Of a stretch of 10,497 bases of DNA, positions 1 through 7,996 are shown in pieces; within the stretch, counting starts at the first letter, position 1, and each line of letters opens with the position of its first letter. Location of the stretch: positions 1 to 10,497 of the forward strand of contig SGPL01000848.1 in assembly GCA_004802705.1 (NCBI GenBank), in the 5' to 3' direction. Position numbers and translations under genes: made by a program. Origin of the DNA: Bondarzewia mesenterica (taxonomy: Eukaryota > Basidiomycota > Agaricomycetes > Russulales > Bondarzewiaceae). Below the pieces are notes generated by a model, which worked only from the letters and a program-made list of their open reading frames with translations, had not been told where the DNA came from and ran no database searches.

Positions 1-451
1 ATATCACCTGGGGGGAGGGGGAAAGTCGCGTTGCTTTTAGTAAGCTATTTCATACTGTACACGTATAATACAAAATGTGGAAAAGTTCGTGGGGGATTTC
101 GCAAGCAAGGTTGCTGCCGACGCAGTCGGCGCTCCCCTAGTGCTTGGAGCTTATGTAGAAATAATAATAAAAACTAGTTGAACATCGTAGAGTATGTTGA
201 AAGCGAAACGATTTGATAGTAAAAACAAGTGATACAACGCTAGTCCGTAACGAGTCTGTAAGGTACTTAAATACTGGCCTATCTTACACGTTAAATTCAT
301 CCTCTCATGATTCGTCACTGAACGTGAAGACAAGTTAGTTGAGTAACTGCCGGAACATCAAGCCAAAAGAAAAGTGGTCGAAATGTCCGTGAAACAAAGC
401 AAAGAAAAATTAATACAGAAAAGTCAAGTAACGAGACCATGCCAAACAGGA
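1..451. other. Gene-free stretch downstream of the transcription factor
   Basis: No reading frame here resembles a protein; the longest open frame codes for about 60 residues of unremarkable sequence. Because the transcription factor is read leftwards and stops at 452-454, the right part is probably its 3' UTR. The sequence is AT-rich in places (an AATAATAATAAAAA run near 160-173). It also holds one compact perfect hairpin: GCCGAC (116-121), loop GCA, GTCGGC (125-130). No poly(A) site can be assigned with confidence. A gene ending just left of the window cannot be excluded. Confidence 0.5.
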
Positions 452-3400
452 TCATTGCTGTCCATCACGTCTTTCCGCCGAGAAGTCCGCTCCTGCTAGG
501 CTGAAAGGAATCTCGGGATCAAACTTGAAGGCGCCGACATCGAAGCCCTGTCCCCAGAGGTCCTGGTCAATGCCGCTGGTAGGGTATCCCTCCGAGTCGA
601 TGTTCCGTATATAATCGAGCCCCCGGAATGGAAGACCCGGGGCTGGGAAAGTGGTAGAAGGCGTCATGGTAGGCATGCCTGGGAAACCGATAGCCAACTG
701 CGATGTTCCGCCGAACACTAAGAACGAAGGGTCGACGGTCGACTGCTGAGGTTCAAAGGAAGGGTAATTGAAGACACCGTCTGGTTGACTCGGATCGAAC
801 ATTCCCAGATTGCCCTTCTCGCTTTCTTGCCCATTCCATGGATCACCAACGGCAGTGCGACCAAATGGATTTCGCGGTGCCCCAAAGTCGAAGTCGTATT
901 GCGCTGGTGAGGGGCCAGCGTTCAATGGAGACAATGGGGGATTGAGCGACGCAAAAGTGGGTGTAGGTAGCATCTGGGGGCTCCTATCGTGGGGAGGATC
1001 GACTAGAGGCATAGGTGGGGAGGGGTAGCTATTGGCCGATGTAGGCGAGCTGTGTGAGCTCCTGTTTGACCGCGGATCAAGACTTAACGGGAAGGAGAGA
1101 CGATACGGCTGTGAAGGCCCGGGCTTCTCATTACTCTCTTCAGTCTCGTCATGACCACGCTTCCGTGATGCTGACCTGGCACGTTGCGCTGGTTCACATG
1201 GAAGTAGGGTAGCAGTGCAAGGTAAGAAACGACGCCAATATTAGCTCGAGGCATGAGAAAGAACTTACAATCGTAGCGGAGAGCTCTTGAAGCCTGGGGT
1301 GGCCGAGATGATCTATGAGAAGAATCAGGAGAAAGATTCCTCCTCAAGTTCAGCCGATTCCTGATAGCCCTGTCAGAGTGGGAAAAGGTAGAAGTGGAAG
1401 GATGAGTGAACGAATGCCTTCGCTCCTTCTGTTCGAACGGAGCGGGCACAGGACCAAGTCGAGGATCGGAAGAACTAGGCACAGAGCCATTACCACCGTT
1501 CTGTGATGATTGGATGGCCTCACGTGCGGTATTAGTGAGCTCTGTCAGTAATTCTTTGCATTTGCGGGCGCCAGGCCAAAGACCTTCCCAGGATTCCAGT
1601 GCAGTCAAGCAGCTCTGCGCCTCCTCCATAGCAGCGCCAGCAGCTTTCCCATCGGCCACATGCATCGCATATAGTAAAATGATGACAGCCGAGCTGAACA
1701 GATGCTGAATGAAGAATGCAAGATGGTGTGAAGGAGGAACAACGTTCTTGATAAAGGGTGCCAAACGAATGCAAGCGCGAGCGGACGAGACGGCCTTCGC
1801 GGTCGAACGGGGCGCAATGGGTTGGTCGCGTTTAACTGGCAAGAGGTTGCGATGCAGAGCGGTCAAAACGGAGTAGTAATGGCTGCAAAGGACTGCACCC
1901 ATTGATACCTGCCGCTCATTGACCGGATTTGACTTGAAGACAGAGGGAAGGTCGTCCAGCCATTTCGTCAGCTCCTTATCCAAGGCCTCAACGTCGCGCT
2001 GCAGTTGCGCTCTCCTCTCCGGCTCCACAAAGTCCTTAGAATGTTCTACGCCGTAGACCTGTCGCATGACACGCCCAGCAATAACGTAAAGTGACTGGAG
2101 AGCGATAAAACCAGTCATGAGGGAAGCGGAGTCGGAAGACATCACGTCCCCGCTGAAAAATGAGGACAACGTCTCGTCATCAACGGCAACCGGGAGTTCG
2201 ACATCACAATCAACGTCTTCGATACCCAGTGGACGACCCAGCGCGAGAGCAAGCATACGATCAAGGGTATAGACTCCCCACCATATCTTGCGACGGGTCT
2301 CGCTTTCAATGGAAGGAAGGTTAAGACGACGAGGGGAACGCTATTGACGTCACAGGTGAGAACATGGGAAAAAATCAACTTCTGTAAATTGTACTTACGT
2401 GGAGACCCAAATCTTGAGCAGTCCGCACCGCTTGTCCCACTAGAATCCAAGCCTGTGGTAGACAATTTACGGAGCATAGGAATGAAGACATCAGAATAAA
2501 GCATTGCACATGCGCTACTTGGATAGATGCATGGCTGATATAGTGGAGAATAAGGGCCCTACAGATAAGGGTGAGAATTATGTCGGCGTTGCACTGAGCA
2601 CACGGCATGTACGCACCTTTCGTAATAAACCATTCCCATTCCACCGTCATCCTCTTGCTCGCCCTTCAAACGAGGATCATCCACGAGCTGGGCAGCACAA
2701 GCGAAGACAGCAAAGACAAGAGCAATGAAAGAGGTCTCAGTACGGGCCAGTTGAAGATCCTTCGTATGATCCATGAGGTAATTATATTGACGCGTAAAAG
2801 TAGGCTTGTCCACGACTGGCATGAGAAAATGAAATTTCGAGAAGTATGCGTCGACCTGACAAATCTTTCAGATATACCAGAGCAAGACGTATGATAAAGT
2901 CCCACTCACTAGCTTATCCGCCAGGTCACGCTCAGGATATTCAACTTCCTCAGGCCCTGGCAAAGCGCGCACCTTGCCGAAGAAGACAGATGCGGGGAAG
3001 TAAAGTCTGTTGGCGCTTGTTCCAGGAGCGCTGGGATCTTCGGACATTGGGGACACCCGATGCTGTGGTGAAGCTGTCGCGTTTCTGAACGATTGAATGA
3101 GAGACATGGTCGACGATCCGCCTATCCATCGCATGTGACCATGCTCATCAAGGGTGAGCTGACCGAGGGAATCGGAGACATCATCCTCGACCTTGACTGA
3201 GGGGGCACTAGAGTCGGGAGTGGAATGATTGTCGGAATGATTGGATTGAGTGGCCTTATCCTTGTCAACTAGGGACTGTATGATGGAGGCGGCTGATGGA
3301 TCGTTGGCAGAAGTGGATGTGATTTGTGGTAATGATGCACCATTGCCGTTCTGTCCCAGCTGACCAAGTACTGGTGCGATTTGAGAGAAGAGTGATTCCA

Positions 3401-3774
3401 TGTGGAGGAGGCGCGCCTCCAATTCTTGGACATAACTGAAGAAATTGTGAACGACGGGAGATGAGGAGCAAAAAGTGAACGCACTGTCTGCTGAGGGCCG
3501 CCCTATCTTTGGTCTGAAGCCAAGCGCACTGAGAGCCTGAAGCAGCACATTGAGAACAGGTAGGTTCGTTTCCGTCACACTTTATCTTCTTGCGTCTTGA
3601 AAGTTGTACGAGAAGGTCTTAACAAATCAGAGCGGGGAGGTGTGTGTCCGAGACCTACCGACAAGATTCACATGCCCGCCAAACCCTCCTTCTCTGCAGC
3701 TGCACAGGGCGCTGACCAGCGTCGGGAGGCGTTGGCTGATCGTCAACTCGTTTCTTCTTTGTGGGGTTAGTCAT
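452..3774 (-). CDS. Zn2Cys6 fungal transcription factor with Fungal_trans domain
   Basis: Probable nuclear DNA-binding regulator. My model joins seven exons, in coding order: 3774-3659, 3595-3485, 3435-2910, 2855-2617, 2558-2399, 2340-1269 and 1170-452, giving 980 aa. All six introns are GT-AG (49-98 bp) and every phase closes. The start at 3774 is the first ATG in this frame. Residues 35-62 form a perfect binuclear zinc cluster, C-x2-C-x6-C-x6-C-x2-C-x6-C, containing CRRKKIKCDG, split by intron 1 as is common in this family. A linker and coiled coil follow (HYVQELEARLLHMESLF, about 76-92). After an acidic Ser/Asn-rich stretch, the Fungal_trans (PF04082-type) region starts near residue 251 (LVDAYFSKFHFLMPVVDKP) and includes AVRTAQDLGLH, RRKIWWGVYTLDRM and GRPLGI (419-424). 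The tail from about 630 is Ser/Pro-rich with aromatic-acidic patches, consistent with a transactivation region. The layout recalls XlnR/CTF1-type regulators, but I cannot assign an orthologue or target genes. The class is secure; the last splice junction has a competing acceptor. Confidence 0.93.
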
Positions 3775-3897
3775 GTAATAGGGAGTAGGGGTCGATGGTG
3801 GATGGGAGGAAAGCTGTATCAACAGTGCCTGTGATAGTTGTCCTCTCCTAAGGCTGTAACACTGACAGTCCAGTGATTTGGCCCCATGAAAGTAGGT

Positions 3898-3954
3898 CAC
3901 GTGCACTCAAAATCGTATCCACCGGTGGGTGTCATCACCGGTGTATGTACATAC
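3898..3954. promoter_or_regulatory. Cluster of four perfect palindromes
   Basis: Within 57 bp lie CACGTG (3898-3903), CACCGGTG (3920-3927), a second CACCGGTG (3936-3943) and the 12-mer GTATGTACATAC (3943-3954). Each equals its own reverse complement. The two octamers are spaced 16 bp start to start, about one and a half helical turns. The cluster lies about 125-180 bp upstream of the transcription factor ATG. CACGTG is the core of bHLH sites, and CCGG contains abutting CCG/CGG triplets of the kind Zn2Cys6 proteins contact. A binding role, or autoregulation, is inference. Confidence 0.45.
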
Positions 3955-4640
3955 TTATGAAAAGATATTTGCATGCAGCGATTATCTTTTGGTCGTCAAA
4001 AATCGTCCTCAAGCTTGTCTAAATCTGTATCGGGTCGTGGTGGGCACTGGAGACCCCAGCGTAATATGTACAGTCTCGAGAGCAAGTGTGATGACCATAT
4101 GCATCGTGCGCACTGCGAACAACTCGGGTCATTGCCAAGCAACGACTGACAAGAGCGATCTACGAGTTCGCAAAAGCAAAAGAGCAAGCTTCCGCAGTGT
4201 CGAGGTGAAAACGGCGAAGCTGCAATGGTCTCATTCGTGCGAAGCGTTAGAGGAACTTTCGCGGAGCCTAGGAGGTGGTTGCCACGTCGTGGCCTTTCCC
4301 GGGAAAAAAAGATTCAAAAAGGATAATGCAAGAGCTCTCACCATCAACGTCAACAATGATGAGAGGTATTCGTCGAATAAGCCGGGGAAAGCCTATCTGT
4401 GTGGATTACCAGTCAGTTTCACTACCTTGATGAGAGCTTGGAGAGTGTGAGTCCTACACGATGTTCAGAGATGTTCACTTCTTCCTATAGCAATTGAGCG
4501 CACCTATATTATGGAAGAGCGCGCTTGACTGAATCCTGTTCTGAGACAGTGCGGAGTTCAACGTTCAACGAATGAAATTAATGAAAGCGCGCGCCTTCGG
4601 AGCAGCGCCTGGCTGAGGCGCGGGCTGAAGCGCTGACGGC

Positions 4641-4665
4641 ATGTCTCGGCCTGTCTCGGCACGTG
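4641..4665 (+). promoter_or_regulatory. Tandem 10-mer next to a CACGTG box
   Basis: Two direct copies of NTGTCTCGGC (4641-4650 and 4651-4660) run straight into a CACGTG hexamer (4660-4665). They lie about 105-130 bp upstream of the Pab2-like start codon. The position suits a proximal promoter element. CACGTG is an established bHLH recognition core; the repeat itself is not one I recognise. Confidence 0.35.
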
Positions 4666-4769
4666 TGTTGACCTGTTTGAGAACTGTGACTGGCGTGAAA
4701 CTTTCCAGACTGCTCTCAAGAGCCCAAAGGCAACCGACACCAAAAGCCTTCGCCTAACCTCTCGATCTA

Positions 4770-5718
4770 ATGGCAGACGTCGCCCCCACGATCCTACCTG
4801 AGGCTAATGCCACCGAGCCTGCGATTGATGATAGCGAGGAGGCAGAGTCGAAGGTGCGTGGTCCGCAACTGCAGCCACCTGCATATATAGGTCCATGCGT
4901 ACAGAGCTAACTCTGTTCGACATTCGAAATGCCCATTCCGCAGGAAATTCAACTCATGAAACAACGCGTGGAGGAGATGGAACGTGAGGCGATGAAGTTG
5001 CGCGAGTTGCAGGCTGCTGCTGAGAGCGCGAATGGTGGCTCTGTACAAGATGGCAGCGATGCAGGAGTGCCTATGGAGACGGAGGAGGAGAAGTCGATTA
5101 CAGACGGCCGGAGTATTTTCGTCGGTAATGTGAGTATGTTTTTCTGAGACATTTTTTCTTCCCAATTTAATATCGTGTTACAGGTTGACTATGGCGCGAC
5201 ACCAGAGGAGATTCAGGGACACTTCCAGGCGTGCGGCACTATCAACCGAGTGACAATCATATGTGATAAATTCACTGGCCATCCAAAAGGGTGAGTTTCA
5301 GAATGTGGCATATATCCCGCATCTGACTGTTTGTTTTTTGTTTCTGACTACCAGGTATGCGTACATTGAGTTTGCCGAGCCTGAGCACATTGACGCCGCG
5401 CTGGCTATGGACAATTCACTGTTCCGCGGTCGGCTAATTAAGGTCAATAATGCAGTATCTATGATAGCAACCCTCTTGTGCTCATACCGTGTCGGCATCC
5501 ATCCAGGTCACCGCCAAGCGAACAAATGTCCCAGGGTACCACCGCGGACGTGGGCGGGGGGGATATCGGGGCGGATACAGAGGAGGGTTTCGGGGAGGGT
5601 TTGGGTATAACCCCTACCGCGGTGCTCGCGGCAGGTATGTGTCGTGTTCCTTAGCCAGGCGCCCTGGCATTCCGACGCACTGACATTAACTGTTAGGGGT
5701 AGAGGACGTGGATTCTAA
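4770..5718 (+). CDS. pab2: Nuclear poly(A)-binding protein, PABPN1/Pab2 type
   Basis: Binds poly(A) tails in the nucleus. In known orthologues (PABPN1, fission yeast Pab2) it acts in polyadenylation and exosome-linked RNA processing. Exons are 4770-4853, 4944-5129, 5184-5290, 5355-5442, 5507-5634 and 5697-5718, giving 204 aa. An acidic N-terminus (1-28) leads into a short coiled coil (about 29-55, with [18 protein letters not shown]). One RRM follows (about 84-160), with RNP2 IFVGNV (86-91) and RNP1 KGYAYIEF (125-132), ending in TAKRTNVPG. An RGG/RGY-rich tail (about 166-204) ends GRGRGF and is a typical arginine-methylation substrate. Domain order and size match the family well; human PABPN1 is longer mainly through its N-terminus. 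The fourth donor is weak: GTCAAT at 5443 restores the conserved IKVTAKRTN junction, while GTATCT at 5455 would insert four residues, also in frame. The start at 4770 suits the acidic N-terminus and a pyrimidine-rich leader. Confidence 0.93.
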
Positions 5719-6229
5719 TCCTCAAATCATGGACTACCGTGCTGTTCTACTATCTCACTGCTGTGTACTCTTGCAACGGTAAGGTGGGGCGGTCTACCTC
5801 ACAGTTCGCTTTTCTGGTAATTATACATTTTCCCTCTTCGTTTCATGGTTGAATGTTCGATGTATAAACTGTCTATCCACATCTTGTATTTCACTTCGCT
5901 CAGTTGTCAGCATATAGGCTCTCCCATCTCGTCAAGGATTGTCCTAGCTATGACAGAGTAGCGAAGGTTAGGAGAGGCATGAATAACAGGGTCTGTCAAC
6001 CGCTGCATGAGGATTCTCACATTGTAATTGGCATACAACCGGCATAGTTCGTTTCGAATGTGCATGTTTATGGAACATGTGGTGAACTATATGTACATTG
6101 TGGGGTAGTGTATGTGAGCGTCCTGCCGAGGCAAGTAAGTTATGCTGCTGCACTAGCAAAGTGCTGATGAAAATTCATTCTGTTCAATACAGCCGGCATT
6201 TGCCGTCACGTTCTTCCTCCTCGACCACC
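5719..6229. other. Pab2 3' UTR and bL19m promoter/leader
   Basis: No coding sequence was recognised. The left part is T-rich and should hold the Pab2-like 3' UTR, with a GATGTATAAAC stretch near 5859 that resembles UGUA/UAUA 3'-end elements. The right part should be the promoter and leader of the mitochondrial ribosomal protein gene. It ends in a CT-rich stretch just before the ACCACC context of its ATG. Two very short upstream frames lie at 6091-6108 and 6112-6117 (ATG followed at once by TGA); they matter only if transcription starts upstream of them. Confidence 0.5.
6135..6192 (+). other. Probable 5' UTR intron of the bL19m gene
   Basis: A consensus donor GTAAGT (6135-6140), a branch-like CTGAT (near 6164) and an acceptor CAATACAG ending at 6192 define a 58-nt intron. 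Its size matches the coding introns of this window. It ends 37 nt before the ATG at 6230. The only in-frame upstream ATG (6167) lies inside it, so splicing would remove that ATG and leave 6230 as the start. Confidence 0.5.
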
Positions 6230-6757
6230 ATGTTCTCAAAATGCCTCCGACAGGCGTCCCGAGCCATGTCTACAACTGTTGGGACATATCCTTACTCCAA
6301 GGTCGCCATCATTCCACCGGCGCCGAAATCCGCCCCGCCAGCTGCTCTTCTGCAGGGCAAGGGTCTGATGCCCTACCTCCAACAAGTCCTCCCCACACCC
6401 GAGAAACAGAAGATGCTGACCACCTTGTTCTCGCGGCGACACCCCGACCGCCTGCTCCCGGGCAGCGTGCTTACCGTCACGCTCACGCATGCGCCCACGA
6501 CCTTTTCGGGTGTGCTCATTTCCGTGCGTCGGCGTGGGCCCGACACGTCGTTCCTCCTGCGGAACGTCATTCAACGCACAGGCGTGGAGATGCAGTTCTT
6601 CGTCAGCTCGCCGCATTTGAAAACGATTCAGGTGTTGCGGCAGGCTGGGAACGCGAGTGGGAAGAGGGGTCACAGGATTAAGAAGGCGAAGTTGTTCCAT
6701 CTGCGGGACTCGCCTGAGCAGATGACGGCAATGTCGAGTGGTGTTGCGCGGGGGTAG
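6230..6757 (+). CDS. Mitochondrial ribosomal protein bL19m
   Basis: Structural protein of the mitoribosomal large subunit, a homologue of bacterial L19. It is a single exon of 175 aa. The ATG sits in a good context (ACCACCATG), and the first residues, MFSKCLRQASRAMSTT, are basic and hydroxylated without acids, as expected for a mitochondrial presequence. The L19 fold is visible from about residue 75: LLPGSVLTVTLTH (75-87), then FSGVLISVRRRGPDTSFLLR (92-111), TGVEMQFFVSSPHLKTIQVL (117-136) and a basic KKAKLFHLRD (151-160). This matches the L19 order of a PGS/V strand, a G-V-I-RRG strand, a GVE-F-SP strand and a basic R-AKLYYLR end. The length is normal for fungal mitochondrial L19. It is the only gene here without coding introns, though an intron in its leader is likely. 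In yeast nomenclature it would be the MRPL19/IMG1 class; I leave the symbol open because names differ among fungi. Confidence 0.88.
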   Translation: MFSKCLRQASRAMSTTVGTYPYSKVAIIPPAPKSAPPAALLQGKGLMPYLQQVLPTPEKQKMLTTLFSRRHPDRLLPGSVLTVTLTHAPTTFSGVLISVRRRGPDTSFLLRNVIQRTGVEMQFFVSSPHLKTIQVLRQAGNASGKRGHRIKKAKLFHLRDSPEQMTAMSSGVARG

Positions 6758-6793
6758 ATTCACGGGATGGTACGTGTCAAACTCGTGAACTAG

Positions 6794-6811
6794 TTTTTTT
6801 TTTTTTTTTTT
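6794..6811. repeat. Homopolymer tract of 18 T
   Basis: An uninterrupted run of 18 T starts 37 nt after the bL19m stop codon, bracketed by ACTAG on the left and CTAGT a few bases to the right. It may belong to the 3' UTR or be a plain homopolymer. On the minus strand it would read as A18, but no retroposon body is visible beside it. Confidence 0.8.
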
Positions 6812-7722
6812 AATGCTAGTCTCATCCAATCCGCGCGTTCAAACTGTAGGCCTTGTATCAAACTGCTTCTTCTCTTGACTTCTTTTCAGTACACCTTTGC
6901 CCAAGTCAATGCGACAGCCATATCGTCGAAGACTCAGCATGAAATTGTCTGATAAGGGCTTTTCTGACGTGTCTTGTGCACCAGCAGGTCGTCGTCGATC
7001 CTGCCCGCAATCCATGCTTCAGTGTCAAGGCAATGATCGATCCTGAAAACCGAATCACATAAAGTGAGAACATTGCATCCCCGTGATATGCAATGTATAT
7101 ATCTTCAGCGCCGTTGGCTGTCGATCTCCAAGAACCTACGTGCTCGGTTTTGGTTCATATGCAGTCAATTTCGGTCATCGTGTTGAAATGCCGTGTAGCT
7201 CGCTGTACGTTCTATCATGTAGGTCTCAACCCTCCCGTTCAAAACCCTTTCCATATCCATGCTGTGCGAATTTTTCATTGTCGCGTTGTCCATTCTCAGC
7301 GAGTTTATAACTCCTTCCAACAAAGAAGCCTCTCTTCGAATCCTCTTGCTCGAGATTTAGTTGACTTCTGTTACAGCACAGAGCGTACCTGAGCGTACCC
7401 ATACTGGTATGCTTCAGTCTATGAAAAGTCTGCGAGATCACCGTACGTCGATTAATTCACTGTCCATATGTCATATCGACATCATTCCTCTGAGGATGTG
7501 TCTTGGCGGGTTTGCGGGTAATACTAAAATACTAGGCGCGATGTTCAACGTTCAGAATCGACGATCTTGGGCGGAAAACTCGAGCTTATCTGTCTGCGCG
7601 TCCTTGAAAGTTGTTACACCGTACTTTTGTCATGTTTCCGTCACTTTCGAATGCTTATGAACCGAAATATCAGTCTGACTAAACAATCAATCGTGAATAA
7701 CATCCTTGGTTCAACGACATGG

Positions 7723-7742
7723 ACATCACTGATGTCACATCA
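7723..7742. repeat. Alternating inverted repeat of ACATCA half-sites
   Basis: Three hexamers in alternating orientation, each separated by a single C: ACATCA (7723-7728), TGATGT (7730-7735) and ACATCA (7737-7742). The right pair extends to a 7+1+7 perfect inverted repeat, 7729-7743. It lies about 255 bp upstream of the Ivy1-like ATG, where a promoter element would fit. No known factor is assigned. Confidence 0.4.
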
Positions 7743-7906
7743 GAGACCCCGGATGAGAATAAAGCGGAGATTGTGGAGAGAGATGTTGATAAAAAGTTCG
7801 GGTCCTCAAACGGAAAACGAGACGTGCGCGCGCGTGCAGCCAAGTCGAGCCAAGTCACCACACCGTCGGTCGCCCTTTCGGTCTGTTTTCCGCAGTACAC
7901 ATCTAT

Positions 7907-7944
7907 CCTCACCTCCTCCAGCCCCTCGCCTCCTCCTCCTCCTC
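7907..7944 (+). promoter_or_regulatory. CT-rich core promoter or leader of the Ivy1-like gene
   Basis: A strongly pyrimidine-rich stretch ending in a (CCT)5 run (7929-7943) lies about 50-90 bp before the ATG at 7997. Such CT blocks are common just upstream of transcription starts in filamentous fungi, so transcription probably starts near or after it. The position is indicative only. Confidence 0.4.
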
Positions 7945-7996
7945 AAATACGGGGGCCTCTGCTTTCCTTACATCGTTAGTTGGCCTCACGCATCTC

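Larger units (their letters stand above)
3775..4769. promoter_or_regulatory. Divergent intergenic promoter region
   Basis: About 1 kb separates the start codons of the leftward transcription factor and the rightward Pab2-like gene, so it should contain both promoters. The half nearest the transcription factor carries a group of perfect palindromes. The half nearest the Pab2-like gene is GC-richer, with GCGCGC runs, a tandem 10-mer and a second CACGTG. An open frame spans 3929-4450, but it opens with GTG and matches nothing I know. No TATA box or start site can be called reliably. Confidence 0.6.
6758..7996. other. Long spacer between bL19m and the Ivy1-like gene
   Basis: About 1.2 kb has no convincing gene. 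Several open frames of 70-160 codons exist on both strands, but they are rich in Cys, His and Ser, lack recognisable motifs and do not splice into a longer protein. The left end should be the bL19m 3' UTR and the right end the promoter of the Ivy1-like gene. Small structures are an 18-T run (6794-6811), a tandem GAGCGTACC pair (7381-7389 and 7391-7399), an alternating inverted repeat (7723-7742) and a CT-rich leader (7907-7944). Confidence 0.5.

Noticed and set aside
116..130. Perfect 6-bp hairpin as a possible terminator or structured RNA
   Set aside because: The stem is only six pairs with a 3-nt loop, has no T tract, and lies in a eukaryotic genome where such terminators do not apply.
1084..2256. 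Reading the transcription factor as ending at the TAA near 1084
   Set aside because: Splicing the consensus intron at 1171-1268 opens a further 240 residues of typical activation-tail composition in phase. Kept only as a possible isoform.
3775..3906. N-terminal extension of the transcription factor
   Set aside because: The upstream in-frame stretch begins with GTG and has no ATG before 3774; it is better read as leader.
3929..4450. Open frame of 173 codons in the divergent promoter
   Set aside because: It opens with GTG rather than ATG (the first ATG is about 50 codons in), shows no family motifs, overlaps the palindrome cluster, and lies where both promoters must be.
6236..6829. Minus-strand open frame of nearly 200 codons opposite bL19m
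   Set aside because: It is the antisense shadow of a clear L19 gene, is rich in Arg and Lys, and takes its first residues from the complement of the T18 tract.
7093..7660. Several open frames of about 75-100 codons on the plus strand, and one minus-strand frame, in the long spacer
   Set aside because: Low-information composition (Cys/His/Ser-rich), no recognisable domain, and no splice sites joining them into a longer protein.
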